NCBI GenBank assembly: GCA_009775225.1
Contig: VSPE01000016.1
Span: 1-49,033 of the forward strand
DNA: 49,033 nt
Direction: 5' to 3'
Source of the DNA: Muribaculaceae bacterium
GTDB taxonomy: Bacteria > Bacteroidota > Bacteroidia > Bacteroidales > Muribaculaceae
The position numbers and the translations under genes were made by a program. Positions 48,080 to 49,033 of the stretch are shown piece after piece. The notes under the pieces were generated by a model. The model saw only the letters and a program-made list of their open reading frames with translations, was not told where the DNA came from and made no database searches. Position 1 is the first letter of the stretch, and each line of letters opens with the position of its first letter.

Positions 48080-49033
48080 TTATTCGAAAGAGCCCATCTT
48101 GAGATAGTTCACTTCCTCCTGTGTGAGGTAGCGCCAGCGTCCGCGGGGCAGGTTCTTCTTTGTGAGTCCTGCGAAGTACACTCGGTCGAGTTTCACTACA
48201 TGGTAGCCGAGCGACTCGAATATGCGGCGCACGATGCGGTTGCGGCCAGAGTGAATTTCGATGCCGGCCTGGTTGCGGTCGGTCTCGGTGGCGTAGCTGA
48301 TTGCATCGGCGTGTATGGGGCCGTCTTCAAGCTCAATGCCGTCGGCTATGCGCTGCATATCGTCTTCGGCGATGTCGCGGTCGCACCATACGTGATATAT
48401 TTTCTTCTTCACGAATTTGGGGTGTGTGAGCTTGGAGGCAAGGTCGCCGTCGTTGGTGAGCAGGAGTACGCCTGTGGTGTTGCGGTCGAGGCGTCCTACG
48501 GGGTAGATGCGTTCAGGGCATGCGCCTTTCACGAGGTCCATGACGGTGAGGCGTCCGTTGGGGTCATCGCTTGTGGTCACGCAGTCTTTGGGCTTGTTGA
48601 GCAGAATGTAGCACTTGCTCTGGAGGGTAACAACCTTGTCGTCGTACTCAACCACATCGTTGTGGGTGATTTTTGTGCCGAGTTCGGTTACTACCTGACC
48701 GTTGACCTTTACGAGGCCCTGCTGGATAAATTCGTCGGCTTCGCGGCGCGAGCAGATGCCTGCGTTGCTCATGTATTTGTTGAGGCGAACCTGTTCGTTG
48801 GGATCCGGAGCTTCAATCTCGTATTCAATGCGTTTGGGGCGTGGGGTGAAGCTTTTTCCACGGCCGGGGAATGTGCCTTGGCCCTGCTGCTGGCGTGGGC
48901 CGTTATTGTTGTAGGGGCGTTTGTAACCGCCGCCGTTGTTATTGTAGGGGCGCTGTTGGCGGGGACCGTTGTTGTAACCGCCGCCGTTGTTATTGTAGGG
49001 GCGCTGCTGGCGGGGACCGTTGTTGTAACCGCC
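48080..49033 (-). CDS. RsuA/RluB-type pseudouridine synthase, N-terminus beyond the window
   Basis: At least 317 residues are encoded; the frame is still open at the window edge. The catalytic part has an S4 domain (VRLNKYMSNAGICSRREADE, then GLVKVNGQVV) and the RsuA/RluB synthase domain with the catalytic Asp in YPVGRLDRNTTGVLLLTNDG. The C-terminus is IHSGRNRIVRRIFESLGYHV. An ATG at 48772 would cut off the start of the S4 domain, so the gene begins further right. The N-terminal extension is low complexity with a 17-residue repeat. It modifies a uridine in rRNA, probably 23S rRNA. Confidence 0.9.
   Translation of the reverse strand, partial: GGYNNGPRQQRPYNNNGGGYNNGPRQQRPYNNNGGGYKRPYNNNGPRQQQGQGTFPGRGKSFTPRPKRIEYEIEAPDPNEQVRLNKYMSNAGICSRREADEFIQQGLVKVNGQVVTELGTKITHNDVVEYDDKVVTLQSKCYILLNKPKDCVTTSDDPNGRLTVMDLVKGACPERIYPVGRLDRNTTGVLLLTNDGDLASKLTHPKFVKKKIYHVWCDRDIAEDDMQRIADGIELEDGPIHADAISYATETDRNQAGIEIHSGRNRIVRRIFESLGYHVVKLDRVYFAGLTKKNLPRGRWRYLTQEEVNYLKMGSFE
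48926..49033 (-). repeat. 51-bp tandem repeat encoding a Gly/Asn/Arg/Gln-rich tail
   Basis: Two full 51-bp units (48926-48976 and 48977-49027) and the start of a third encode a 17-residue motif reading YNNGPRQQRPYNNNGGG. A partial, degenerate copy lies at about 48900-48925. The array continues past the window edge. Confidence 0.85.

Noticed and set aside
48926..49027. A CRISPR array at the right edge
   Set aside because: The repeats are contiguous, lack spacers and stay in frame within a coding sequence.

Overview
The window reads as chromosomal DNA of a gut-type Bacteroidales bacterium, most likely a Muribaculaceae-like lineage (inference, no database search). The evidence is repeated use of the Bacteroidetes promoter (TTTG, about 19-21 bp, TAnnTTTG) just upstream of genes, SusE/F-like modules on a secreted amylase, a TonB-type barrel protein, SPII lipoproteins, DUF1573, DUF2156 and DUF4377 families, and few Shine-Dalgarno sites. 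Most genes are GC-rich (G/C third positions). Two stretches are clearly more AT-rich and look like accessory DNA: about 1-2,300 and about 9,000-12,600.

Layout. 1-2,300: a divergent gene start cut by the window edge, a secreted retropepsin-like protease, decayed coding remnants and an MmcQ/YjbR protein. 2.3-6.5 kb: an acyl-CoA synthetase, convergent with a LysR regulator that follows a split ThrE-type threonine/serine exporter operon. 6.6-9.05 kb: a short promoter-to-terminator unit, a secreted GH13 amylase and a perfect 24-bp-stem hairpin. 9.1-12.6 kb: accessory island with a KilA-N/macrodomain operon, a duplicated promoter-proximal element, a long structured leader RNA and two lipoprotein genes, the second frameshifted in an A5 run. 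12.6-15.5 kb: pheS, nth, a TRIC-type channel and GtrA in a tight forward run. 15.5-18.2 kb: acyltransferase 3, a Crp/Fnr regulator and a small barrel protein. 18.2-26.9 kb: a long minus-strand group (C11 protease, MscS, prolyl oligopeptidase, lipoprotein, two MBL hydrolases, DUF2156), followed by a phosphoesterase with its own promoter. 27-33.9 kb: large TonB-like barrel, DUF1573, MeaB and an SNF2 helicase. 33.9-38.3 kb: RNA-rich intergenic DNA, tRNA-Cys, a GNAT enzyme, malate dehydrogenase, OmpA, SemiSWEET and a roughly 400-nt non-coding unit. 38.3-41.6 kb: topA with an RluA-family synthase. 41.7-47.8 kb: a complete RND tripartite efflux operon. 48.0-49.0 kb: an RsuA/RluB-type synthase with a Gly/Asn/Arg/Gln repeat tail that runs off the window.

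The least explained parts are non-coding: the structured leader at 10.7-10.95 kb, the 37.85-38.25 kb unit, a folded segment near 34.0 kb and a small unit at 6.67-6.80 kb. Among proteins, the two-gene KilA-N/macrodomain operon is the best candidate for an undescribed defence-like or phage-derived system. No CRISPR array, complete insertion sequence, rRNA or replication origin was seen.
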